NCBI RefSeq assembly: GCF_026802175.1
Contig: NZ_CP113797.1
Span: 4,255,026 to 4,319,025 of the forward strand
Origin: Thermocoleostomius sinensis A174
GTDB taxonomy: Bacteria > Cyanobacteriota > Cyanobacteriia > Elainellales > Elainellaceae
DNA: 64,000 nucleotides
Direction of reading: 5' to 3'
The translations under genes were made by a program, and so were the position numbers. A model generated the notes under the pieces. It was not told the DNA's origin and made no database searches. It saw nothing but the letters and a program-made list of their open reading frames with translations. Each line of letters opens with the position of its first letter. Position 1 is the stretch's first letter. Positions 18,696 through 28,103 of this stretch are shown here, piece by piece.

Positions 18696-19255
18696 GTAAA
18701 GGGCGTCAGTAGCCGGAAACAGATCAGGCAATAGTTACCCATGGAAACCCACGCTTTTACTTGCGTAAGTCTTTGATAAGAACACACCCGTTACCAGAAC
18801 TGTTTATGTAAAGAGATACAAACTGGTAGACAAGCTAATACTAGCTAACTACTAAATTCTCTAAACTTGAACGACTCATCACCGCATCTATGAGAGCATT
18901 TCGCGAACTACCCCTACGGGATCTGTCAGATTAATGCTAGGAATAGGTATCACCGTACTAAACGATTTGAGTGAAAAAGTAGGTGAACGCTTCGTATCCT
19001 TCTCTAGGAAGCTTGTAGTTGCATAAAAATGCAACATGTGAGAAACCGATCGTTAAAACACTCAGTCATGGTGGCGGTGTATGAAGAAGGATTGGGCGAA
19101 CACAAACTACTACAAGTTGCGGAATGCATTCATGATTCTCTCGATCAAAAAATTCGAGGAGAAGACTTGGCTAAAGTAGCTGAAATGAGCCAATTTCACT
19201 AAATAGCACCTTTTGGCAGGGCATCTGTACATGACATTCCAATCTCCATCCTGTA
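18696..19255. other. Decayed intergenic region with a regulator remnant
   Basis: 560 bp with no intact gene. The right part holds the AraC-type fragment at 19029-19202. A perfect 7-bp hairpin (gttgcat-aaaa-atgcaac, 19018-19035) overlaps that fragment's first ATG. The left part shows no recognisable coding or RNA feature. Confidence 0.5.
19029..19202 (+). pseudogene. Remnant of an AraC-family regulator
   Basis: A 57-codon frame ends in IRGEDLAKVAEMSQFH and then a stop (19200-19202). That sequence closely follows the first helix-turn-helix of cyanobacterial AraC regulators, where DLAxxAxMSQFH normally continues FSRLFK. Here similarity ends exactly at the stop, and no continuation is seen in other frames downstream. 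The sensor domain upstream is also missing. I read it as the core of a deleted gene; a chance small protein is less likely. It lies beside an intact TetR gene. Confidence 0.5.
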
Positions 19256-19873
19256 TCACGAAGTTGGAGCCAAGACCCCATTCAAGAAAATATCTGCCAT
19301 CCCTTCGGCCATTTCTAACATAGCTTGGGGAGATGAATTCTCTGGCATGATCGTGTCGCGGCTGAAGCCAGCGATCGTAAACATACCCAAAAACACCTGA
19401 GCAACAATTCGGGGATTCATTCGGCGATAGATACCTTGATCCATGGCTGTTTCAAAGAACGCCTCTGCAACATCGGTCATTTTTTCGATCACATCAGACT
19501 GAATCCGTTCACGCAAATCGGGGTGAAACTGTGCCTCCATGAAGCACACCCGCAGCAAATCTGCATTCTGGTGCAGGTTCAGCATCCGTCGCCGCATGAC
19601 TTGCGCGATCGCCTTGTAGCTGCCCATTTCGCTTAGCTCAGTTAACAAGTCTGTCAAGATTTCTATCCAACCTTGAGTCGCCACTTCAATCAAGATAGCC
19701 TTTTTGCTTTCAAAGTGACGAAAGATAGTTCCTTCCGCCACGCCTGCCGCCTGAGCCAGTTCGCGAGTTGTGGTACCGTCGTACCCTTGACGGGCAAATA
19801 GTCGCCTAGCTGCCTTAAGGATGCGAGTTTGGGTTTCTGCCTCAGAAGGGGCGCTGCTGTGAAAAGTTCGCAT
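19256..19873 (-). CDS. TetR/AcrR-family transcriptional regulator
   Basis: 205 residues. The N-terminal helix-turn-helix is textbook TetR: ILKAARRLFARQGYDGTTTR, then ELAQAAGVAEGTIFRHFESK. The C-terminal ligand domain is all-helical (for example LLRVCFMEAQFHPDLRERI). TetR proteins usually repress nearby genes and release on ligand binding. The 5' neighbour across the spacer is pgk, also leftward; the 3' neighbour is the regulator remnant, so no obvious regulated efflux gene is adjacent. A perfect CGTCG-N5-CGACG palindrome lies 8 bp upstream of the start and may be its own operator. Confidence 0.93.
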   Translation of the reverse strand: MRTFHSSAPSEAETQTRILKAARRLFARQGYDGTTTRELAQAAGVAEGTIFRHFESKKAILIEVATQGWIEILTDLLTELSEMGSYKAIAQVMRRRMLNLHQNADLLRVCFMEAQFHPDLRERIQSDVIEKMTDVAEAFFETAMDQGIYRRMNPRIVAQVFLGMFTIAGFSRDTIMPENSSPQAMLEMAEGMADIFLNGVLAPTS

Positions 19874-19880
19874 AGGCGCG

Positions 19881-19895
19881 CGTCGAAGACCGACG
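19881..19895. promoter_or_regulatory. Candidate TetR autoregulatory operator
   Basis: CGTCG-aagac-CGACG is a perfect inverted repeat 8 bp upstream of the TetR ATG (19873). The position suits repression by the TetR protein, but half-sites of 5 bp are short and chance occurrence is possible. Confidence 0.3.
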
Positions 19896-20298
19896 GAAGA
19901 AGGACTCTGTAGCGATATTAGCGATATTACTAAGGCTATGATTGATTAATCTGCAAAACTTTACAGAATATAACGTTTGAGCAGGGTCGTACAAGGGCGC
20001 TTAGAAGCTGTTTGAGAGGTGCTAGTTGCGCCCAAACCGTCCCCTAAATCTCCCCAGAATTGCAGGGGGCAGGGTGGTTTCATTTAGGAGGAGAAAAACC
20101 TTGCGTGAGGATTGTAATAGACTGGCTGGAGTTGTTGGCCAATATCTGAATTCCTTGAAGAATGGTGCGGTAGGCTAATTGACGGCTCAAGCTGGATTAA
20201 GACGGAATTGGAGTTTCAGCAGGCAACTTCAACAGTTCACACAAGCTTGACCCAGGTTGTCGAGCAAAATCAGCGAAGGTCAGCCTGTCGCTTAGTAA

Positions 20299-20318
20299 GG
20301 GCGAACGCTCGTCCGCCC
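20299..20318 (-). terminator. Hairpin downstream of pgk
   Basis: Read leftward, GGGCG-g-ACG-ag-CGT-t-CGCCC can fold into one stem 12 bp past the pgk stop. There is no U-run, only TTACTAAG. It may be a worn copy of the GGGCGAACGG..CCGTTCGCCC palindrome common in cyanobacterial spacers that serves as an RNA 3' end. Confidence 0.4.
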
Positions 20319-20330
20319 CCACAAACCAAT

Positions 20331-21536
20331 CTATGCTTCATCGAGCGCAGCAATACCAGGCAGAACCTTTCCTTCTAATAGCTCTAGACTGGCTCCACCT
20401 CCAGTAGAAATGTGGCTCATTTGATCGGCCACGCCTACCTTTTCTACCGCTGCCACCGAGTCACCACCACCGATAATGGTTGTAGCTCCGGTTTTGGTAA
20501 GGTCTGCTAGGCTTCGAGCGATCGCCTCGGTTCCTTTGGCGAACTGATCGAACTCAAATACACCCATTGGGCCATTCCAGATTACGGTTTTGCAGTCTGC
20601 CAGCGCTTCTTGGAACAGTTTCACCGAGGCGGGCCCAATGTCTAAACCCATCCAGCCATCGGGAATGCTTTCGACACTAACGGTTTGAGCATTGGCATCC
20701 GCTGCAAAGTTATCCGCCACTACGACGTCGGTTGGCAACAGCAGGGTAACGCCTTTCTCGTTGGCTTTCGCTTCTAAGGTTTTAGCTAATTCTACAAAAT
20801 CATCTTCTACTAGCGATTTTCCAACGCTTAAGCCGCGGGCTTTGTAGAAGGTGAAAATCATACCGCCGCCAATCAGCAACTTATCAACTTTCTCTAGCAG
20901 GGTTTCAATTACGGTGATTTTGCTGGAAACCTTAGAGCCACCAATAATTGCTGCCAGAGGACGTTGGGGATTCTCGATCGCACTCTGAAGATACTGCAAT
21001 TCTTTTTCAATCAGGTAGCCACCCACAGCTGGTTTGAGATAGTGAGTAACACCCTCAGTAGAGGCATGGGCCCGGTGAGCAGTGCCAAAGGCATCATTCA
21101 CGTATAGATCGGCAACAGACGCGAGCTTCTTGGCAAAGTCTGGATCGTTTTTTTCCTCCTCTGCATAAAAACGCACATTCTCTAACAGCGCCACCTGTCC
21201 ATTTTGCATGTTGGAAACCGCATTGGCTACACTATCGCCAATACAATCGTCACATTTAATCACATCTTGCCCTAGTAACTCAGATAACCGCTTAGCAACG
21301 GGTGTCAGGCGCATACTATCGACAACTTTGCCCTTGGGACGCCCAAAGTGACTCGTCAAGATGACCTTGGCTCCATTGGAAGACAAATACTGAATGGTGG
21401 GTAGGGCCGCTCGAATGCGGGTATCGTCGGTGATGTTGCCTTGGTCATCCAGAGGCACGTTGAAATCGACTCGGACAAGTGCTCGCTTACCAGTCAAATC
21501 GGCCGCCGATAAACTTGCTACGGTTTTTTTTGACAC
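20331..21536 (-). CDS. pgk: Phosphoglycerate kinase
   Basis: 401 residues, the normal bacterial length. It interconverts 1,3-bisphosphoglycerate and 3-phosphoglycerate with ADP/ATP, serving both the Calvin cycle and glycolysis. Motifs: [20 protein letters not shown] at the N-terminus, [23 protein letters not shown], the nucleotide-binding GGSKVSSK, and [13 protein letters not shown] near the end. The start is GTG 21536, supported by AGGGGGA six bases upstream; no ATG fits. It is divergent from leuB, with a 221-bp promoter region between. Confidence 0.97.
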   Translation of the reverse strand: MSKKTVASLSAADLTGKRALVRVDFNVPLDDQGNITDDTRIRAALPTIQYLSSNGAKVILTSHFGRPKGKVVDSMRLTPVAKRLSELLGQDVIKCDDCIGDSVANAVSNMQNGQVALLENVRFYAEEEKNDPDFAKKLASVADLYVNDAFGTAHRAHASTEGVTHYLKPAVGGYLIEKELQYLQSAIENPQRPLAAIIGGSKVSSKITVIETLLEKVDKLLIGGGMIFTFYKARGLSVGKSLVEDDFVELAKTLEAKANEKGVTLLLPTDVVVADNFAADANAQTVSVESIPDGWMGLDIGPASVKLFQEALADCKTVIWNGPMGVFEFDQFAKGTEAIARSLADLTKTGATTIIGGGDSVAAVEKVGVADQMSHISTGGGASLELLEGKVLPGIAALDEA

Positions 21537-21757
21537 TGGAATCCCCCTGAGTGAGTCTTTTTACCTATTGATTATTGTACGGTGACAGGGATCATTATCA
21601 GATAAAGCTGAACCGCGTTACCAAAAACTTTAAAAAATTCTGTAGCATAGAACGCTTGATGATCTGGTCTCGAACAAGCAGGTTGTTGCAGATTATTCCC
21701 CTAGTCTCCCTTTTCTCTTAAGATAGGAGACTGCTGATTACAACTCCAACTCTCCCC

Positions 21758-22837
21758 ATGAGCGATTATCGAATCACGTTATTACCTGGTGACGGCATTG
21801 GCCCTGAAATTATGACGGTAGCTGTATCGGTTCTCAAGTGCGTGGGCGAACAGTTGGATGTGCAGTTTGAATATCAGGACGCCTTGATTGGTGGAGCGGC
21901 GATCGACGCTACTGGAACTCCATTACCCGATGAAACGCTGGCTGCTTGCAAAGAGAGCGATGCAGTATTGTTGGCAGCGATCGGTGGCTACAAATGGGAC
22001 ACTTTGCCGCGTCATCAACGCCCTGAAACGGGCTTGCTGGGGCTGCGGGCTGGCATGGAACTGTTTGCTAATTTGCGACCCGCTAAAATTCTACCGCAGT
22101 TAATTGATGCGTCTAGCCTCAAGCGAGAGGTGATTGAAGGGGTCGATATCATGGTAGTGCGAGAGTTAACCGGGGGGATTTACTTCGGACAACCCAAAGG
22201 CATCTTTGCTACCGAAACCGGGGAGAAACGTGGCGTCAATACAATGGTCTATGCTGAAGGCGAAATCGATCGCATTGGTCGTGTAGCGTTTGAAACGGCT
22301 CGAAAGCGCGGTAAACGCTTATGTTCAGTAGATAAGGCAAATGTGTTGGAAGTCTCGCAACTGTGGCGTGATCGCATGATCAAACTGGCTGAAGAGTATC
22401 CCGATGTCGAGTTATCACATCTCTATGTAGATAATGCGGCGATGCAATTGGTGCGCTATCCCAAACAGTTTGACACGATCGTCACAGGTAATTTGTTTGG
22501 CGATATTCTATCTGATGAAGCTGCCATGTTGACGGGAAGTATTGGCATGTTACCGTCTGCTAGCTTGGGGGCGTCAGGGCCCGGGTTGTTTGAACCTGTG
22601 CACGGCTCGGCTCCTGATATTGCTGGACAAGACAAAGCTAACCCGATTGCTCAAGTGCTGAGTGCAGCGATGATGTTGCGTTATGGGTTGGATCAACCAG
22701 AAGCGGCCGATCGAATTGAACAAGCGGTGATGCACGTATTAGATGCAGGCTATCGCACGGGGGATATAATGTCGGACGGCATGAAGGCGGTTGGTTGTCG
22801 GGCGATGGGTGAAGCGTTGGTTGCTGCGATGCAGTAG
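21758..22837 (+). CDS. leuB: 3-Isopropylmalate dehydrogenase
   Basis: 359 residues. It catalyses the NAD-dependent oxidation and decarboxylation step of leucine synthesis. Motifs: [12 protein letters not shown] at the start, the substrate Arg region [29 protein letters not shown] (the LeuB-type signature, rather than isocitrate dehydrogenase), the Lys/Asp site [11 protein letters not shown], and [20 protein letters not shown] followed by [17 protein letters not shown]. The length is standard. No leu neighbour is present, as is common in cyanobacteria. Confidence 0.97.
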   Translation: MSDYRITLLPGDGIGPEIMTVAVSVLKCVGEQLDVQFEYQDALIGGAAIDATGTPLPDETLAACKESDAVLLAAIGGYKWDTLPRHQRPETGLLGLRAGMELFANLRPAKILPQLIDASSLKREVIEGVDIMVVRELTGGIYFGQPKGIFATETGEKRGVNTMVYAEGEIDRIGRVAFETARKRGKRLCSVDKANVLEVSQLWRDRMIKLAEEYPDVELSHLYVDNAAMQLVRYPKQFDTIVTGNLFGDILSDEAAMLTGSIGMLPSASLGASGPGLFEPVHGSAPDIAGQDKANPIAQVLSAAMMLRYGLDQPEAADRIEQAVMHVLDAGYRTGDIMSDGMKAVGCRAMGEALVAAMQ

Positions 22838-22999
22838 TCTGCTGATTTATCTACTGATTGGATTATTCAAAACGTCTTCTGGAAGCACGGGCTGGGGAAT
22901 GAGGGAGGTTCGGAAAGCAAGATCAAGGATGGCCGGGTTGATAGGAAGGGAAGTTAGGGGGAGGGTACAAAGGTGACTTGCACTCATTGTGGAAAGAAT

Positions 23000-24661
23000 T
23001 TATGGCTTTACCCGTTGTAACAGTTGCCGCAGAATAGCAGTTCTCACGTCTAGCGTTTTATATCCCACCTGCTCAAATAAAACCACGATCGTTTCGCCTT
23101 CATACCGCATCACAGTACCCTCACCCCATGATTTGTGTTTGACTCGACTATCTACTGGATAGGGTTGCTGGTGTTGGGTGGTTTCGGTTTCTTGCGTCTT
23201 AGCATCATCTTGCGTGATACTAGCCTTGCAATTATCGCAAGTTGTACAAGGGCCAGCGAACTTTTCACCAAAATAGTTGAGCAAATATTGACGACGGCAA
23301 CTGCGAATTTCGGCATAGTTGCGCATCATGTCTAGACGCGATCGTTCGACCTGCCGTCTTTGCTCTTGGGTTTCTAACACAGCTTCGGCCACTGCGTCTA
23401 AATCTGCCTTAGGTCGCAATTTTACTTCGCCAGTTGGCGTGTTTTCTACCGCACCTGCGTCCGTCAGATAGTTCAACGCACTTTTCAATTTTGTTTTCGA
23501 CAGATCTAGTTGGGATTGTAAATCTTTAGGCGCGATTGGGTCTATCTGTAATTGCAGCGCTTCCACAACTTGGTTAATATCTGCTAGATTGACCTGTCCA
23601 CTGCTTGAGAAAAACCGGCGCAAGTTCAAATCTTCGGGATTATAAAACAGAATAGCGCGGGACAGTTCATGGTCTCGTCCTGCCCGACCAATTTCCTGAT
23701 AATAGGAGTCGATCGAATCACTAATGTCAGCATGAAATACAAAACGAATATTAGGTTTATCTACACCCATGCCAAATGCCGTTGTTGCTACTAGTACTTC
23801 AATTTGATCATCCATGAACGCTATTTCAGTTTCCTGGCGATCGGATGCTTTCATGCCAGCATGATAATACTCAGATTTAATGCCGTGTTCTTGTAGTTGC
23901 TTCGTCAGTTCTTCAGCGCGTTTACGAGTCGCTACATATACAATTCCTGGTTTTTTGACTTTAAGAATTTGATTAACTAGGTAAGTTTGTTTCTCGCCTT
24001 CATCATCAAATCGTTCTACTACTAACTCAATGTTGGGGCGATCGAATCCTTGCACAATCACATTGGCATTGCGCATATTTAATCGCTCTATAATCTCAGA
24101 ACGTACCGGAGGAGCCGCTGTAGCAGTTAAGGCTAGAATACGCGGGTGGTCTAATGCATCAATAATTTGCCCCAGACGCAAGTAATCCGGACGAAAGTCA
24201 TGCCCCCAAGCACTAATACAGTGAGCTTCGTCTATCACAAACAGTGAAGGTTTAGCCGCTTGCAATCGCTCAAGCGTTTCAGCTTGGTTGAACTGCTCTG
24301 GTGCTAAGAAAATAAATTCTAGATCGCCATCTTCCAGTTGTTCAAATGCGTCTTCTCGTTCACTCGAATCAATAGCCGAATTGATAACTGCCGCATCTCC
24401 TATGTCCTGATTCAGGATGGCATTCACCTGATCTCGTTGTAGCGCAATCAGAGGCGAGATTACAACCGTAGCGCCAGGAATAACAAACGCCGCAATTTGG
24501 TAGATTGCTGATTTGCCAGATCCCGTTGGCATAATTGCAAGCGTATCATGCCCTTTTAGAACTGATTGAATTGCTTCCTTTTGACCGGGACGCCATTCTG
24601 TGTAACCAAATCGTGTCTTAGCAATTTGTTCTAGATTCGTCTTGAGGCGTGATTTACTCAT
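23000..24661 (-). CDS. recQ: RecQ-type DNA helicase with tudor-like C-terminus
   Basis: 553 residues. SF2 helicase motifs are intact: Walker A PTGSGKS (45-51), VIDEAHCISAWGHDF (DEAH at 144-147), ALTATAAPPV, and the motif V/VI stretch ATTAFGMGVDKPNIRFVFH and QEIGRAGRD. The RecQ zinc site follows (CRRQYLLNYFGE...CTTCDNC). After it there is no HRDC domain. Instead, the last 55 residues (VKHKSWGEGTVMRYEGETIV) look like the small tudor-like/DUF3553 domain found at the end of some UvrD/PcrA proteins. It unwinds DNA in repair and recombination. Confidence 0.92.
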   Translation of the reverse strand: MSKSRLKTNLEQIAKTRFGYTEWRPGQKEAIQSVLKGHDTLAIMPTGSGKSAIYQIAAFVIPGATVVISPLIALQRDQVNAILNQDIGDAAVINSAIDSSEREDAFEQLEDGDLEFIFLAPEQFNQAETLERLQAAKPSLFVIDEAHCISAWGHDFRPDYLRLGQIIDALDHPRILALTATAAPPVRSEIIERLNMRNANVIVQGFDRPNIELVVERFDDEGEKQTYLVNQILKVKKPGIVYVATRKRAEELTKQLQEHGIKSEYYHAGMKASDRQETEIAFMDDQIEVLVATTAFGMGVDKPNIRFVFHADISDSIDSYYQEIGRAGRDHELSRAILFYNPEDLNLRRFFSSSGQVNLADINQVVEALQLQIDPIAPKDLQSQLDLSKTKLKSALNYLTDAGAVENTPTGEVKLRPKADLDAVAEAVLETQEQRRQVERSRLDMMRNYAEIRSCRRQYLLNYFGEKFAGPCTTCDNCKASITQDDAKTQETETTQHQQPYPVDSRVKHKSWGEGTVMRYEGETIVVLFEQVGYKTLDVRTAILRQLLQRVKP

Positions 24662-24875
24662 AAATAGGCGTCACTCGTAACCAGACTAGGGCTGAATTGC
24701 CAGCAGGATCACTCAAATAAGCTACTCAGCAGGATTGTGACTAGCATTATAGAAACCCGCGATCGCCCCAACGTCCGCCTCTTGTTAGGAAACCGTGTTA
24801 AGTTTGACTGTATTACCAATGACAACGATTTACTTGAGAATTCAGAAAATGATTTTGACAAAGATTAAGAAGAGA

Positions 24876-26090
24876 TTAAAAGGTTGACTGATTGAAAAGT
24901 GTATTTGACGGCATTGCTTTGCGCAATGGTGATATCTTTTGAGATTGTTGTAGTACCGAATCAAGATGTTGATCAATGACTTGATTGGTGAATTGTAAGT
25001 TAAAGCGCTGACTAGCTTGTCGTTTACCTTCGTGGGCGATCGCAGCAGTTTGACATGGGTGGTGATAACAGTACAGAATTTTAGCCGCTAGCTGATCGGC
25101 ATCATTGGGAGTACACATCCATCCAGTTTTACCAGACTCAATCAGTTCAGTGGCCCCACCTGCTCTAGTCGCAATGACAGGTCGATCGCAAAGCATCCCT
25201 TCTACAATCACTCGTCCAAACGGTTCTGGGGCGATAGATGTATGAGCAATTAAGTCACAGACTGCCATTAGCTGCGGCACGTCCGATCGAAATCCCAGAA
25301 AATGAACACGATTTTCCAAGCCTAGATCAATTACCTGTTGCTGTAGTTGCTGTACATACTCCTGTTCCCCGAATAACGCATCTCCAACTAGCAGTGTCAC
25401 AATCTGTTCCGGACATTTTGCCAAAGCTTTGAGTAACACATGTTGTCCCTTCCAAGGCGACAAGCGACTGAAATGTCCGACGATAAATTGATCGTCTTTA
25501 AGTCCAAGTTGATGTTTAAGTTGGTTTGTAGAGTCAGCATCAATTTGATACTGCTCCGGGATAAAGCCGTTATACACAACTTGAGTAATATTCGGTTGTC
25601 CACCTGCTGCTATAAAAGCCGATCGAGTTGCTTCAGAGTTGGCTAACACTAACGAGGCACAGTAGTTAGCAATCTTGATTGCAATGAAACGGTTCGCAGT
25701 GCTGAAATGTTCGGCAGAGAGAATATCACGCAAATGGTAGACCAGCGGACGACACGCCAACCTGCTGGCAAGTCCACCAATCACTAATGCCTTTTGGGTA
25801 TTAGCATAGATCAAATCATAGCTACGAGCTAGTTTGGCAACTTGTAAAATACATGGCAACAAGAAATAAGTTTGACTGAGACTATGTATCCACCCGCTGC
25901 TTCGCTTGATCTGAATAGTGTTATGCACAAGAACAGTATTAGGAATAGATCGTTTCTCTAGATGTGCTCGAAATGGACCATCAGCAAACAACCCAACTAG
26001 GCATCGATCGCGGTGCGATTCAGCAACATCTGCTAACGATAATTCTGCGCCGCCAAGATGACCACTCTGATCAAGAAACAAGATATTCAT
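24876..26090 (-). CDS. GT4-type glycosyltransferase (EPS cluster, last gene)
   Basis: 404 residues from ATG 26090, a start consistent with NILFLDQSGHLGGAELSLAD (the nucleotide-sugar loop with GGAE). The C-terminal Rossmann half holds GHFSRLSPWKGQ and the E-x7-E donor-binding motif in EPFGRVIVEGMLCDRP. It transfers a sugar from an activated donor in the cytoplasm to the growing lipid-linked oligosaccharide. Its start overlaps the previous gene's stop as ATGA (26087-26090), so translation is coupled. It is the last gene of the leftward cluster. Confidence 0.9.
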   Translation of the reverse strand: MNILFLDQSGHLGGAELSLADVAESHRDRCLVGLFADGPFRAHLEKRSIPNTVLVHNTIQIKRSSGWIHSLSQTYFLLPCILQVAKLARSYDLIYANTQKALVIGGLASRLACRPLVYHLRDILSAEHFSTANRFIAIKIANYCASLVLANSEATRSAFIAAGGQPNITQVVYNGFIPEQYQIDADSTNQLKHQLGLKDDQFIVGHFSRLSPWKGQHVLLKALAKCPEQIVTLLVGDALFGEQEYVQQLQQQVIDLGLENRVHFLGFRSDVPQLMAVCDLIAHTSIAPEPFGRVIVEGMLCDRPVIATRAGGATELIESGKTGWMCTPNDADQLAAKILYCYHHPCQTAAIAHEGKRQASQRFNLQFTNQVIDQHLDSVLQQSQKISPLRKAMPSNTLFNQSTF

Positions 26091-27253
26091 GTTGATTTCT
26101 TCCCTGATTGAAGTAACACTTGTTGTATTTGTTGGCTGATGCTGTGCCAATCAAAATGCTGTTTCACATAAGCGCGGCAGTCGGTACTCGATGGTAATAA
26201 TAGTTCGCCCGACAAGGCCGCCACTAAATGGGTTGCAATTGCATGGACTGTTGTATCAGGAATGAGTAACTGGGGCGCAAAAGGTTGAAGAATTTCGGGC
26301 ATTCCTCCCACAGGCGTACAGACTACAGGCGTGCCGCAGGCAAGAGACTCCAGCACCACTAACCCAAATCCTTCCAAGGCTTGGCTGGGCACAACAGTGA
26401 GATTGGCCGCTTGATAGGCGATCGGCAACTGATCATCGGGCAAAAAACCAAGAAATTGCACCGTATCACTCAATCCAGCATCCCGACACTGCTGTTGTAA
26501 TTGTGTCTGTAACGGTCCTCGTCCGGCGATCGCTAGCCAAACATCGGGAATCTGTTGTCTTACCTGTACAAGCGCCGTTAACAACTGATCGAGGCCCATG
26601 CGCGGCACTAAACGACGGGGCGTGAATAAGATCGGGCGATTGCTGGGCCAATGCAGATGCTGACGTGCTGCTTGTTGAGTCAGTCTGGGCTGAAATCGTT
26701 CAGTGTCTACACCACCCGGGATCAGGTAAATTTTACTCCAGGGAATTTGGTAGTGTTGATGCAAAACCTCGCCAAATGCTCGACTCAAAACAATAAAGCG
26801 ATCGCAACGCTGATAGACTTGTTGCTCGATCCAATGCTTGAGTAAGGTAGTTATTCGATTTTCAGATTCTTGCTGTCCCTCTAGGGCCCAAGGGCCGTGA
26901 AACGTGAAAGTGATTGGAATCTCAGCAGGCAAGATGGATAAGATAGGTAATCCATAGAGAGCAAAGTGAAGATTAATGGCATCAGGACAGGGGGCTACCT
27001 TACGATTAGCAAAATAACGCCAAGCCGATAACAATCGATGTACCAAGAATGCTTTTGAATCGCATAAATTTGTTAACTGGATCGAAGCCGACAATGAACA
27101 TTCTGCTTGATTGGGTATTCCCACTCCGCAGAATTCGATCGAACTTCCTAACTGCGATAGGTGATGAATCGATTCATACACATAGCGATTTAGTCCACCG
27201 GGCATTAATGGGAACCAACCATTACCAATGCAAAGAATTTTGGATTGCGACAT
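26087..27253 (-). CDS. GT4-type glycosyltransferase
   Basis: 388 residues, retaining GT-B fold. N-terminal GNGWFPLMPGGLNRYVYESI, acceptor-side EFCGVGIP, then LFTPRRLVPRMGLDQLLTAL and the catalytic E-x7-E motif EGFGLVVLESLACGTPVV. It is a typical mannosyl/galactosyl/glucosyl transferase of polysaccharide assembly; donor and acceptor are not predictable. Coupled by a 4-bp overlap to the next gene. Confidence 0.9.
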   Translation of the reverse strand: MSQSKILCIGNGWFPLMPGGLNRYVYESIHHLSQLGSSIEFCGVGIPNQAECSLSASIQLTNLCDSKAFLVHRLLSAWRYFANRKVAPCPDAINLHFALYGLPILSILPAEIPITFTFHGPWALEGQQESENRITTLLKHWIEQQVYQRCDRFIVLSRAFGEVLHQHYQIPWSKIYLIPGGVDTERFQPRLTQQAARQHLHWPSNRPILFTPRRLVPRMGLDQLLTALVQVRQQIPDVWLAIAGRGPLQTQLQQQCRDAGLSDTVQFLGFLPDDQLPIAYQAANLTVVPSQALEGFGLVVLESLACGTPVVCTPVGGMPEILQPFAPQLLIPDTTVHAIATHLVAALSGELLLPSSTDCRAYVKQHFDWHSISQQIQQVLLQSGKKST

Positions 27254-27315
27254 AGCATGTTGTTGAAGGCTGATTTGGGTTGACGAATTTACTATCGAGG
27301 CGATTGTTGTCAGCG

Positions 27316-28053
27316 TTATTTCGAGGAGAGAAATAAGTTTTGCCGATATGAATACTTCCTAAACGTGGGAAACTGAAAGAAATAGTCGTCTAGTTGCTTC
27401 ATCAACGAATGTAAACGGCCCCTCAACAAATACTGAGATGCTAAACGGAAAAATAATAGCTCTGGGTAATCTATTTCTACTTGAAAAGCTTGCTGTAGTT
27501 GTGCCACTTCTTGAGGAGACAGCGGAGCTTCATCATCATCGCCACCTTTTGGAATACCAAACTTACCAACAACATGATTACGAAACCAAACTAGCAACGA
27601 ACTAAACGCACTATTTTCACGAAAATAAGCTTTGCCATCAGTTGCCAATCCTTGATGTAGAACACGTACAAAAGCATCAAACGGCTCCAAATGATGCAAA
27701 ATCATATTGCCAAAGATGAAATCGAAAGAGCCTAGCTCGGCGATATCAAACGCTGAACAGTGAACGGGGTTGATATTAGTAATGGCTTGGTCATGGCAAA
27801 ACTGAGTCAAGTTATGTATTGCTACTTCACTGATGTCGATCGCCGTCACCTGTGCTCCACGTTGAGCAAAAAACAGAGAACTGCGACCATCCCCACACCC
27901 TAAATCGAGCAATTTTCTGTTGCGAATATCTCCAAAAAACTCGATCGCAGCTAACAACATTGGATCAGATGCATTCGGCATTCGTGTTGTATGATTTGTA
28001 TAAATTTGATTCCAAAACAATGCAGTTGTTGCAGTAATTTTTTGGGTTGTCAT
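27316..28053 (-). CDS. Class I SAM-dependent methyltransferase
   Basis: 245 residues from ATG 28053, with GGAG 12 bases upstream. The AdoMet Rossmann motif I is LLDLGCGDGRSSLFFAQRGA, motif II has the acidic VTAIDIS, and the post-motif FDFIFGNMILHHLEPFD is clear. Its place among glycosyltransferases suggests O-methylation of a sugar, but a lipid or small-molecule substrate cannot be excluded. Confidence 0.88.
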   Translation of the reverse strand: MTTQKITATTALFWNQIYTNHTTRMPNASDPMLLAAIEFFGDIRNRKLLDLGCGDGRSSLFFAQRGAQVTAIDISEVAIHNLTQFCHDQAITNINPVHCSAFDIAELGSFDFIFGNMILHHLEPFDAFVRVLHQGLATDGKAYFRENSAFSSLLVWFRNHVVGKFGIPKGGDDDEAPLSPQEVAQLQQAFQVEIDYPELLFFRLASQYLLRGRLHSLMKQLDDYFFQFPTFRKYSYRQNLFLSSK

Positions 28054-28103
28054 AATCTTATGTTTCTCCAATACTTTCGGTAATTTCAGTGACTTTTTGT
28101 TAT

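Larger units (their letters stand above)
19874..20330. other. Spacer between pgk and the TetR gene
   Basis: 457 bp without a credible gene. It holds the putative TetR operator (19881-19895), a perfect 9-bp tandem repeat agcgatatt (19911-19928), a worn CCCCTAAATC...GGGGG-type palindromic repeat around 20037-20090, and a hairpin after pgk (20299-20318). Confidence 0.5.
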
